DNA from: Emticicia soli
GTDB taxonomy: Bacteria; Bacteroidota; Bacteroidia; Cytophagales; Spirosomataceae
Length of the DNA: 64,000 nucleotides
Direction: 5' to 3'
NCBI RefSeq assembly: GCF_037860775.1
Contig: NZ_JBBEWC010000001.1
Location: forward strand, 496,001 to 560,000
Each line of letters starts with the position of its first letter. The stretch's first letter is position 1. The position numbers were made by a program, and so were the translations under genes. A model generated the notes under the pieces. That model searched no databases. It saw only the letters and a program-made list of their open reading frames with translations, and was not told where the DNA came from. Positions 36,515 through 43,917 of this stretch are shown here, in pieces.

Positions 36515-37189
36515 TTATTTTACAATTGTTTTCAACATTAAATCGGCTACAAACTGGTTACCGGTTTCGTTAAGGTGTACTCGATCGGTTGTTAAGATAC
36601 CCGACTCTTTGTTCTGAGGGTTATTTTTTAAGTTATAAGCCAAAAACTCTTTTCTTAAATCAACCAAAGGGCAATCGAATTTTGAAGCGATGCCTCTGAT
36701 AAGATTTGAGTAGTGATTCAGGTCTCCGTCTTGTGAATTACTGTTATCGTTGCGCTCGCCAATAACAGCCGGCGTACAGCAAATTACCTTTATGCCTTTC
36801 GATTGTAATTTTTTGATTATAGCAGTATAGAAACCTGTAAACTTATCGGCGTCTGTTCCTGTGCCGTGGCTTGACTTATGCCATACATCATTTACACCTA
36901 TGTAGATAACTACTACGTCAGGGTTTTGAGATAGTACATCGTCTTCCATACGTAAGAACAAATCATAAACTTTATTGCCGCCTATACCTGCACCAATCAA
37001 TTGGTACTTGTCTTTGATTCCTTGTTTTTCGAGCATTTCTTTCATTTTGGTAATATAACCGTTTGGACCAACGCCAGCCTGAGTTATTGAATCACCAAAC
37101 AAAATTACTTTAGTGGGTTTGTCTTGTGTTAGCGAAAACATGAATAATGAGAGGACGATAAGGGTAAGCGACTTTAGGGTGTTTTTCAT
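36515..37189 (-). CDS. Exported SGNH/GDSL-type esterase
   Basis: 224 aa. Hydrophobic signal peptide (about residues 1-21). The four SGNH blocks are visible: ILFGDSITQAG (Ser34 nucleophile), GAGIGGNKV (Gly), IYIGVNDVW (Asn) and TTDRVHLNETG (Asp-x-x-His). These enzymes de-esterify acetylated carbohydrates, lipids or peptidoglycan. The neighbouring polysaccharide deacetylase suggests both may act on envelope or environmental glycans, but they are not one transcript. Confidence 0.92.
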   Translation of the reverse strand: MKNTLKSLTLIVLSLFMFSLTQDKPTKVILFGDSITQAGVGPNGYITKMKEMLEKQGIKDKYQLIGAGIGGNKVYDLFLRMEDDVLSQNPDVVVIYIGVNDVWHKSSHGTGTDADKFTGFYTAIIKKLQSKGIKVICCTPAVIGERNDNSNSQDGDLNHYSNLIRGIASKFDCPLVDLRKEFLAYNLKNNPQNKESGILTTDRVHLNETGNQFVADLMLKTIVK

Positions 37190-37329
37190 TTAATTTTGAG
37201 GTTGAATTGTTTAAATAATATCAAGCCTTTAAAATTAGTTTTTTTTACTCTTATTGTCAAAAGACCATTCAGAAGAGCGTTATTTTTTAATTTGTGAACA
37301 AAAAAACTCGCTCAAAAAAAATAAAACCT

Positions 37330-37337
37330 TACTTTTG
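37330..37337 (+). promoter_or_regulatory. TAnnTTTG element for the monooxygenase gene
   Basis: TACTTTTG, 33 bp before the ATG at 37370. Confidence 0.45.
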
Positions 37338-37369
37338 GATTTATTTTACCTAACTAGACACGCCGTTTT

Positions 37370-37654
37370 ATGTTAACAGTCATTGCTAAAATCTTAGTTA
37401 AAGAAGATAAGGTAGAAGAAGCCAAAAACGCTTTATCGGCATTAGTAGCACCTACATTAAAAGAAGAGGGTTGTATCGATTATGTGCTCCATCAAAGCAA
37501 TGAAGACCCCAAATTATTTTTCTTTTACGAAAACTGGACCGATAAAGAAAGTCTGGAGAATCACCTGGCTAATGTACATATAGCAGAATTTTCGGCAAAA
37601 GCAGAGGATTTATTGGAGTCGCCGGCCGAATTGTTTTTCTTATCTAAAGTTTAG
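37370..37654 (+). CDS. Antibiotic-biosynthesis monooxygenase-domain protein (YgiN-like)
   Basis: 94 aa, a single ferredoxin-like ABM domain: TVIAKILVKEDKVEEAKNALSALVAPTLKEEGCIDYVLHQS ... FFFYENWTDKESLENHLANVHI. The conserved His (NHLANVH) and the WTDKE segment fit quinol monooxygenase/YgiN-type small oxygenases, which act as dimers. The substrate is unknown. It converges on the radical SAM gene with only 10 bp between the stops and no hairpin. Confidence 0.92.
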   Translation: MLTVIAKILVKEDKVEEAKNALSALVAPTLKEEGCIDYVLHQSNEDPKLFFFYENWTDKESLENHLANVHIAEFSAKAEDLLESPAELFFLSKV

Positions 37655-37664
37655 TCTCTAATAC

Positions 37665-38642
37665 TTATATTAGTTGTTTCCAGGTGTTTTTTATATAGTT
37701 GTACTTGAGTGTACTTGGTAGGGCTTTCCAGAAGTATTTGTTTATTTCTACAGCAAACGATGGTTGCATATAGCAATTAATTACGCAACCTTCGCACTCT
37801 TTCAGTTTTCCTTCAAGTGCAACAATTTCTTGTACTTCGGTAGATTGATATAATTCGTAAAGATTATTATTGATAGAAAAGTCTTTAGTACCTAGATGAT
37901 AGCAGGGGAGGATAAGTTTATTCTCCGGTGATATAACCAATGTTGTAGATGCTGCCTTACAAACGGGATTATCCACGTGGTTTCCACCATTCTGGCGTAG
38001 GCTTATAAATGCTTCGTTGAGATACACATTTTTTTGCTTGCCCCACCACAGTAGCTTATTAAGCGATTCTTCGGAAAGACTTCCGCCTGTTTGCACACTA
38101 TTATAATCAAAAACCGGATTCAGTATCAAAACCAGATTATTCGGTTGGGTGATTTCCTTCCATACTCGTTCAATCTTATCCACATTTTGTTCAAAAACTG
38201 TGAATAAGATATCCGGTCGCTCACCATTTGCTTTAGCGATTTTGATAGAATCCAGTACTTTATCAAAGCACTTTACACCTCTCGATTGATTATGCTCTTC
38301 TTCATCGGGTGAATCGAGTGAGAAGTGGAGCATATCTATTTTACCTTTCAGGCGCTCGGCGTATTTAGGGTACAATAAGCAATTAGTTGTTACGGTGGTT
38401 ATCATACCTGCGCCTTTAGCTTCTGTAAGCAATACATCGAGTTCCCGGTGCAGTAATGGTTCACCACCTGTAAAGTCAATAACTTTTACACCTAGTTTTT
38501 TCAGGTCACGAAGGTTTTCTCTAAAATTCTGAATTGTAATATAGGGTGATGGCTTCTCCCATATATCGCAAAAACTACACGTTGCATTACAACGATACGT
38601 AATGTAGTAATTACATAATACAGGATGCTTGATAAGTCTCAT
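37665..38642 (-). CDS. Radical SAM protein with C-terminal cysteine-rich region
   Basis: 325 aa. The radical SAM cluster motif is CNATCSFC (Cys18, Cys22, Cys25), followed by DFTGGEPLLHREL and TTNCLLYPKYAERLKGKIDMLHFSLDSPDE. Cysteines in the C-terminal half (PVCKAAST, LPCYHLG, CEGCVINCYM) suggest SPASM-like auxiliary iron-sulfur binding. The N-terminal MRLIKHPVLCNYYITYRCN wording is like uncharacterised Bacteroidota homologues. No precursor peptide, methyltransferase or pathway gene is adjacent, so the substrate cannot be assigned. It could modify a peptide, lipid or cofactor. Confidence 0.88.
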   Translation of the reverse strand: MRLIKHPVLCNYYITYRCNATCSFCDIWEKPSPYITIQNFRENLRDLKKLGVKVIDFTGGEPLLHRELDVLLTEAKGAGMITTVTTNCLLYPKYAERLKGKIDMLHFSLDSPDEEEHNQSRGVKCFDKVLDSIKIAKANGERPDILFTVFEQNVDKIERVWKEITQPNNLVLILNPVFDYNSVQTGGSLSEESLNKLLWWGKQKNVYLNEAFISLRQNGGNHVDNPVCKAASTTLVISPENKLILPCYHLGTKDFSINNNLYELYQSTEVQEIVALEGKLKECEGCVINCYMQPSFAVEINKYFWKALPSTLKYNYIKNTWKQLI

Positions 38643-38698
38643 ACTATCTACTAGCTTACTTGTTGATGATTGATAAGTATGATTTTACCCTAATACTA

Positions 38699-38718
38699 GC
38701 TGGCTTAATTAAGCCAGC
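38699..38718. repeat. 20-bp perfect palindrome over the accD stop codon
   Basis: GCTGGCTTAATTAAGCCAGC. The accD stop (38709-38711, minus strand) lies at its centre. It has no T-run on the minus strand, so it is a weak terminator at best. Confidence 0.6.
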
Positions 38719-39551
38719 ATTTTTAACAGACTCGCCAGTTTATCTTTCAAATCTTTTCTATCTACAATGAAATCAAGGAAACCGTGCTCTAAGACAAATT
38801 CTGCAGTCTGGAAACCTTTTGGTAATTCTTTACCGATGGTCTCTTTAATAACCCTAGGGCCTGCGAATCCGATGAGCGCTTGTGGTTCAGAGATATTGAA
38901 ATCACCTAACATGGCGTACGAAGCTGTAACACCACCAGTGGTTGGGTCTGTTAATAGAGATATATAAGGAATCTTTGCTTCAGCTAATTGTGCTAGTCGG
39001 GCCGAGGTTTTGGCCATCTGCATTAAAGAGAATCCTGCCTCCATCATTCGGGCGCCACCAGAGCGTGAAATCATTAGAAACGGGATTTTATTTTTCAATG
39101 CATACTCAATTCCTCTTGCTATTTTCTCACCAACAACCGAGCCCATCGACCCACCGATGAATGCAAAATCCATACAGGTGATTACGATGTCAAGGTCTGA
39201 CATTTTACCATGAGCTGTACGAGCTGCGTCTTTTAAACCCGATTTTTTTTCGGTAGCACGTATTCTGTCCGGATAGGGCTTAGTGTCTACAAAATTAAGC
39301 GGGTCGCCTGAGCGTAGATCAGCATCTAATTCAGTAAAGTTTCCGTCATCAAATAGAAGATTAAAATAGGCATCAGAGCCAATTTTTTCGTGATAATTAC
39401 AATGAATACATGTATAGGCATTATTTTTATGCTCACGTGAATGCATTGCTTTTTTACAGTTCGGACATTGATACCATAAACCGTCAGGCGCTTCGCGCTT
39501 CATTTCGGTTGGTGTCTGAATTCCTTTTACAGTACGCTTAAACCAAGACAT
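38709..39551 (-). CDS. accD: Acetyl-CoA carboxylase, carboxyltransferase subunit beta
   Basis: 280 aa. It begins MSWFKR and carries the AccD zinc ribbon (CPNC at residues 29-32 and CIHC at 48-51). The carboxyltransferase core follows: GSMGSVVGEKIARGIEYAL, ISRSGGARMMEAGFSLMQMAK, and DPTTGGVTASYAMLGD with the oxyanion-hole glycines. It pairs with AccA, which is not in this window, to transfer carboxyl from biotin to acetyl-CoA at the start of fatty-acid synthesis. The gene ends inside a 20-bp palindrome. Confidence 0.98.
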   Translation of the reverse strand: MSWFKRTVKGIQTPTEMKREAPDGLWYQCPNCKKAMHSREHKNNAYTCIHCNYHEKIGSDAYFNLLFDDGNFTELDADLRSGDPLNFVDTKPYPDRIRATEKKSGLKDAARTAHGKMSDLDIVITCMDFAFIGGSMGSVVGEKIARGIEYALKNKIPFLMISRSGGARMMEAGFSLMQMAKTSARLAQLAEAKIPYISLLTDPTTGGVTASYAMLGDFNISEPQALIGFAGPRVIKETIGKELPKGFQTAEFVLEHGFLDFIVDRKDLKDKLASLLKMLA

Positions 39552-39577
39552 ATCAGAAAAAAAACGTTTTGAGGGGT

Positions 39578-39585
39578 CAAAGGTA
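39578..39585 (-). promoter_or_regulatory. TAnnTTTG element for accD
   Basis: TACCTTTG on the minus strand, 26 bp before the accD ATG. Confidence 0.5.
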
Positions 39586-39649
39586 AAGAATCTTGAGGTG
39601 TGATTTAAAAGTTTTTTCTTAATTTTTATAAATCTGAGGTTTAATCATA

Positions 39650-39681
39650 TAAAAAAGCTGAGATTCATTTATCTCAGCTTT
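39650..39681 (-). terminator. Terminator of the M48/MORN gene
   Basis: AAAGCTGAGAT (39654-39664) pairs with ATCTCAGCTTT (39671-39681). A T-run follows on the minus strand; 12 bp after the stop. Confidence 0.85.
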
Positions 39682-39692
39682 CTAATTTTGAC

Positions 39693-40976
39693 TTAAAACG
39701 TATTGATTGGCCTACCGCTTGCGTCTCGATATGCCTTTCGCTCTACATCGTTTTCGAAATACGTTTCTTCTTTTCTTCCATCCGGGTACAATCGCGTGGC
39801 CCTTCCATTCTTCTTATTATTTTCTACCTTGGCTACGAGGCGTACATTATTATTATATATAAAGTAGCCTTTGTCGTCGTTCATCATTCCGTTTTTGAAC
39901 TTGCCTACATACTTATCTCCGTTTTTAAAGTAGTAGGTACCATAGTTGTTGTACCTTCCGTTCTGAAAATTACCCACATATTTTTTCTCACCATCAGGGT
40001 AATACTCTACACCACGACCATCACGTTTTCCGTTTCTCCATTCACCTTCATATCTTTCTTTCGTTACGGTGTTTATCATTTTTCCGAAACCATTTCCACA
40101 ATCACCTTCGAAACAAGCAGGGCTACGCACAATTTCACCCGAGTTATCAACAGTAGTGGGGTCTATTCTGGGCATTTCTGGTGCGCCACCCATGTTTCCA
40201 TCTGTTCTTCTGATTGGGTCAATGGGTTTATTCACATCTTTATCCACATTATCCACAACATCGGTTGGTTGTCTTCTTTGTGGTGTAGGCGTATTTTCTG
40301 CTTTTGGTGGATATTGTACTTCAGGTAATGGTTTCGACTGATTCGAAGTAATTACGCTTCCGTCGCTTTTCTTCACATTTGGGTATAGGTCCTGTGCATT
40401 GCGGTATCCTTTTTCAATGGCAGCTAAGCGTCTGGTTCTTGGTGGGTGAGTACCACCATCATAATCAGAAGTAAGTTTGCTGATAGCTGCTTGAGCTTCT
40501 TTCAACGAAGCCCCCATCTGGTACATTACAAAACCCGAAAACTCGTCAGCTTCAATTTCTTTTTGCGGGTCGCTTCCGCCTTCAATAATTGTATGCCCTT
40601 GCAAGTGATGGCCTATCTCATGTGCAAGTATGCTTAATGCACCCCAGTCGGTTTTAGATATACTATTAGCTTTTTGCATAAAGGCTCCATCATACACAAT
40701 CAGGCGGGTTTGTCCGTTTACTGCGGCAAAGCAGTTATCTGTATTAGGGCACTCCATCACATAAAAATTCTTTTTTAATCCACTTCTACGCACAATCTCT
40801 TCTACTGCTTTCTCTGCAACGTCTTTCGAGCGGAAACTTACCATATTGCAAATGGCCTTTTCATTAATCCGTTGCCCATAGTAATTATATCCTAAAGTAC
40901 GTACGCCATTCTGCGCATTTGCTACATAGCTAAGTGTGAATAACATTGTGGACAATGTGAATAACCTATATTTCAT
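39693..40976 (-). CDS. Exported M48-like zinc metalloprotease fused to MORN repeats
   Basis: 427 aa. Signal peptide (MKYRLFTLSTMLFTLSYVANA), then an M48-type peptidase domain with HEIGHH (His119, Glu120, His123) and ExxxD (Glu140...Asp144). A Pro-rich, charged linker (about residues 215-300) joins it to three or more MORN repeats (YEGEWRNGKRDGRGVEYYPDG, YVGNFQNGRYNNYGTYYFKNG, YVGKFKNG). It is probably a periplasmic protease placed by its MORN part; the partner is unknown. The coding sequence contains two dense clusters of DnaA boxes, one in the signal-peptide codons and one in the linker, the two parts of the protein under least sequence constraint. Confidence 0.88.
   Translation of the reverse strand: MKYRLFTLSTMLFTLSYVANAQNGVRTLGYNYYGQRINEKAICNMVSFRSKDVAEKAVEEIVRRSGLKKNFYVMECPNTDNCFAAVNGQTRLIVYDGAFMQKANSISKTDWGALSILAHEIGHHLQGHTIIEGGSDPQKEIEADEFSGFVMYQMGASLKEAQAAISKLTSDYDGGTHPPRTRRLAAIEKGYRNAQDLYPNVKKSDGSVITSNQSKPLPEVQYPPKAENTPTPQRRQPTDVVDNVDKDVNKPIDPIRRTDGNMGGAPEMPRIDPTTVDNSGEIVRSPACFEGDCGNGFGKMINTVTKERYEGEWRNGKRDGRGVEYYPDGEKKYVGNFQNGRYNNYGTYYFKNGDKYVGKFKNGMMNDDKGYFIYNNNVRLVAKVENNKKNGRATRLYPDGRKEETYFENDVERKAYRDASGRPINTF
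40228..40257 (+). other. DnaA-box cluster A: three perfect boxes in the M48/MORN linker
   Basis: TTATTCACA (40228-40236), TTATCCACA (40240-40248) and TTATCCACA (40249-40257) are all exact matches to the DnaA consensus TTATNCACA, in the same orientation, the last two abutting. They fall in codons for the Val-Asp-Asn-Val-Asp-Lys-Asp-Val-Asn-Lys stretch of the linker. Confidence 0.65.
40935..40964 (-). other. DnaA-box cluster B: three boxes in the M48/MORN signal-peptide codons
   Basis: On the minus strand: TTATTCACA (40956-40964), TTGTCCACA (40947-40955, one mismatch) and TTATTCACA (40935-40943). A further one-mismatch box TTTTCCACA lies at 41114-41122. Orientation is opposite to cluster A. 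Confidence 0.6.
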
Positions 40977-41065
40977 AGTGAGATTTTGTTTAGCTTAATA
41001 TGAAGATTAACGAGGAAAGTTCTTATCAATTGATGGTAGTGGTTGGGCTTAACAATACTTTAACA

Positions 41066-41102
41066 AATAAGTCTCATAAGCTTATGGTTTATGAGACTTA
41101 TT
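41066..41102 (-). terminator. Hairpin downstream of the TPR gene
   Basis: A perfect 14-bp stem (41066-41079 with 41089-41102), 23 bp after the TPR gene stop. The T-run is weak. Confidence 0.55.
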
Positions 41103-41125
41103 AACAATATTAATGTGGAAAACCC

Positions 41126-42925
41126 TTAATTTATTGTATCACCACGTAGATTTCTGAATCTTTTTCTGGCTTCGGCGCTATAGATACTTCCGGGGAATTT
41201 CTGAAGGATTTCTCTGTACAAATCCATCGCTTTATCTTTCTGGCCTAATTTCTCCTGATATATCTTTGCTTCCAGAAATAGGGCATCATCAGCCAAGATA
41301 TCGTAGTTATAATTCTTACGCAAGGTCTCGAGGTCGTCTAGTGCCTTATTAGCCTCATTAATTTTTACATAGGTATTGGCTCTTAGCCATAATATTTCAT
41401 CGGCCAGGCTATGGCTTTTGTACTTCTCAAAAGCTACATTAAGTGCCTCTAAAGCTTCTTTGTTTTTGTTTTGGAAAAGCAACAGGTCAATTGAGGCATA
41501 TTCACGCATGGCGGCTTCGGTTGTATCTAAGCCTATGTTATCCTGAATCAACAAACTCAATTGCATGGCATCGTTGGCGATTTCACGAGTGGTAGCTTTT
41601 TTGAGAATATCAAGAATATCTTTCGATAAATCGAACTCGCCGTTGTAGTAATGCAATTTGGCATTTTTCAATTTAGCTTCCTGGCCCAGCATATCTTCTT
41701 TCTGAGACTTTTCAACTTGCGAGTAGAGTAAGGTTGCTTCCCAAGGCTCGTTTCTTAGAACATAAATATCGCCAAGGTCTAGCTTACATTTATCTCTAAA
41801 ATTATTATCACCACCTGCAATGCTGATTGCTTTTTCGAGTACTGTAATGGCTGTATCTCTTTCGTTCAAGTAAAAAGCATAGAGCTGTGCAGTGTTTCTC
41901 ATGGCCTCCATTGTTTTCTGGTTCTGGCCTAAGTCAAGAAAGAGGTTCTGGTAGTCATTTATGAGCGTTCTGATAGAGGCTAAATCGACCGGATAGGTTG
42001 TCTTAATGACTTCTTCCTTGCAGTAGATAGCATTTCGTCTGGCATAGGGGTAATACTGGCCTTGTGGGTACTCTTTCATCACGTATTCGTACATCTGAAT
42101 AGCGTTCTTGTACTCTTTGTTTACCAAAGCCGTTTGTGCCAGCTCAAAAACCCTTTGCCCTTCAAGTTTGTAGCGTCTGTCTAAGGCACGTGTTTGAATA
42201 AAAGCCTTGTTAAACTCTTTCTGTTGCACCAAATGCCATATTAGTATATCAGCATAGTATTGCTCATTCGGAAACTTCTGTACTTTGCTGTAAAGCACCT
42301 TTTCGAGCATTTCTATTTCAGCATCTGTTTTAAGATTATCTTGAAGCGTGGCTTTTACATATTCAACATTTCCTTCTTTAAGGCCATATTTCAACATTTC
42401 TTCAATCATGGGTTCTTTCTGCCCATTGTACAGATACGCCCTTGCAAACAAAATAGCGTACTTGTTTTCATCTTTTGCTATCTCACGGCCTTTTTTAAGC
42501 AACTGAATAACCTGTTCGGTTTTACTGTTCCGATACAGAAAGTCTTGCATTTCGTAAAGTGTCCCGTCTGACTTTGCCGCAAGGTCAATCACGTTGGCAA
42601 ATTCTTTTTGTGATTCTTCAATTTTGCCTGTCATTTCCAACAACAGGGCATAGTCTGCTTTGTACGAAATGATATTCTCATTACTCTTTATCTGGCGTTT
42701 CAGAAATTTTTCGGCCTCGTCCCAATTTTTTAATTTATAAAGGGTTTGCAAGTAATTTGTGTGCACCAGCCTAACCGCATTTTTATCTTTCGACAACTTC
42801 ACGTAAATCTCTTTGGCCTTTTCATATTCGCCTTGCTTGAAATATTCATTCGCCAGTTCAAGGTCTTGAGCCATTAAGTTTACTCCCATGAGAGTCATCA
42901 GCACAATTAATAAACACCTCTTCAT
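41126..42925 (-). CDS. Exported tetratricopeptide-repeat protein
   Basis: 599 aa. Signal peptide (MKRCLLIVLMTLMGVNLMA), then TPR units along almost the whole length (LANEYFKQGEYEKAKEIYVKLSKD at the start; DALFLEAKIYQEKLGQKDKAMDLYREILQKFPGSIYSAEARKRFRNLRGD at the end). TPRs are protein-binding scaffolds. A periplasmic protein of this type may organise envelope complexes, but no specific family role could be recognised. It is the last gene before the 992-bp origin-like non-coding region, whose DnaA boxes lie immediately upstream of its start. Confidence 0.9.
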   Translation of the reverse strand: MKRCLLIVLMTLMGVNLMAQDLELANEYFKQGEYEKAKEIYVKLSKDKNAVRLVHTNYLQTLYKLKNWDEAEKFLKRQIKSNENIISYKADYALLLEMTGKIEESQKEFANVIDLAAKSDGTLYEMQDFLYRNSKTEQVIQLLKKGREIAKDENKYAILFARAYLYNGQKEPMIEEMLKYGLKEGNVEYVKATLQDNLKTDAEIEMLEKVLYSKVQKFPNEQYYADILIWHLVQQKEFNKAFIQTRALDRRYKLEGQRVFELAQTALVNKEYKNAIQMYEYVMKEYPQGQYYPYARRNAIYCKEEVIKTTYPVDLASIRTLINDYQNLFLDLGQNQKTMEAMRNTAQLYAFYLNERDTAITVLEKAISIAGGDNNFRDKCKLDLGDIYVLRNEPWEATLLYSQVEKSQKEDMLGQEAKLKNAKLHYYNGEFDLSKDILDILKKATTREIANDAMQLSLLIQDNIGLDTTEAAMREYASIDLLLFQNKNKEALEALNVAFEKYKSHSLADEILWLRANTYVKINEANKALDDLETLRKNYNYDILADDALFLEAKIYQEKLGQKDKAMDLYREILQKFPGSIYSAEARKRFRNLRGDTIN

Positions 42926-42992
42926 GTTTTATAAAAAAAATAAAAATTAAATAATATTTTATTGTTGTTTTTGATTGTTATGCCTGTGGAAA

Positions 42993-43333
42993 TGTGAATA
43001 AATATACTCTGTGGATAATGGCTTTGCAACTCATTCACATAAATAATCTCTTTTTCCACATTTTTATTTTACTATTCCACACTTATTTTATTGATAATCA
43101 ATTATAAGGCCACTTATTTACACTCGCTAATGAAATATTTGTGTTGATTATTTTTACCTCTATCCACATAGTGTTTCCACGTTAATCCACTTGGTGTGAA
43201 TTGAGGAAAAGGCCATAGTTTGGGGCTTATTCCACAAGCCAACTATTCTTTCCACTATCGTTATTGAATTCTCCACACACCACTCCACGAGGTAGTACAC
43301 AATATGCATACAGTATCCACATATTTGTCCACA
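42993..43333. other. DnaA-box cluster C (probable oriC core)
   Basis: Exact TTATNCACA matches at 42993-43001 and 43010-43018 (minus orientation). One-mismatch boxes lie at 43031-43039, 43052-43060, 43114-43122, 43160-43168, 43313-43321 and 43325-43333 (plus orientation). Several weaker TCCAC repeats lie between them. An A+T-rich tract flanks the exact boxes at 42926-42980. Confidence 0.7.
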
Positions 43334-43582
43334 GTGTTTTTTGGATATTTTTTATTTTGAATTGACCTTTTGCCAATTCATAGAAAAGTACCCACATTTT
43401 AGTGTTTTAGAGCCACTGGCGGTGGATTGTTTTGAAGTGTTGAGATAGGTGAAAACTCTTGTTTCTTTTGATATGCAGAGAGTAGAAGTCTAGACGATTT
43501 AACCTGGAAGGTAGGGGAGATAAAATGCTTTCAGGTTGCGCATTCTTAGGTTTCAAATACTTATTGCAGTTTTATAAAAAAA

Positions 43583-43708
43583 TTGTGGCACAAACTTCCA
43601 GTTCGCTGGTGTTATAACTTATCGAAACGATTAAGTATTTACTATCCAAACATAACATATAATAGTACATTACGAATACATATTGCGAACTGGAAGTTCG
43701 CGCCACAA
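43583..43708. repeat. 126-bp element with 24-bp inverted ends (MITE- or REP-like)
   Basis: Left end 43583-43606 and right end 43685-43708 are inverted repeats matching at 21 of 24 positions (TTGTGGC, then AACTTCCAGTTCGC). The 78-bp centre is A+T-rich and non-coding. No clear target-site duplication was seen. It resembles a small non-autonomous transposable element or a dispersed palindromic repeat. Confidence 0.55.
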
Positions 43709-43834
43709 CTAATTCATAATAGACCTTCCCTGTTTTGTATTTTATGATGTGACACCAAGAGTGGCTTTATAGTTGATATACTACTTTTACACTATTCTAT
43801 AGATATACACTATTTTAAAATATCCTCTAATAAA

Positions 43835-43880
43835 AAAGAAGATGGTCCGTATCAAACTATGATAGTGGAACATCTTCTTT
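43835..43880 (-). terminator. Terminator of the Ig-like lipoprotein gene
   Basis: Stem 43835-43848 with 43867-43880 (13 of 14 paired). A T-run follows on the minus strand. Confidence 0.75.
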
Positions 43881-43917
43881 GTATTGAATTACTCTTGACT
43901 ATTTTTGATAAACTAAT

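Larger units (their letters stand above)
42926..43917. other. 992-bp non-coding region, candidate replication origin
   Basis: The longest gap in the window. From the TPR-gene end: an extremely A+T-rich stretch (42926-42980) that could be a DNA-unwinding element, DnaA boxes from 42993 to 43333, a further 200 bp with no recognised feature, a 126-bp inverted-repeat element (43583-43708), and the terminator of the Ig-like lipoprotein gene (43835-43880). No open reading frame or RNA gene is convincing. Confidence 0.65.

Noticed and set aside
38176..38184. Exact DnaA box TTATCCACA in the radical SAM gene
   Set aside because: Single box in a Val-Asp-Lys codon context, no neighbours; about two exact matches are expected by chance in the window.
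43334..43582. A possible gene or RNA in the rest of the 992-bp gap
   Set aside because: No frame of credible length or codon pattern and no tRNA-like fold; left as non-coding.
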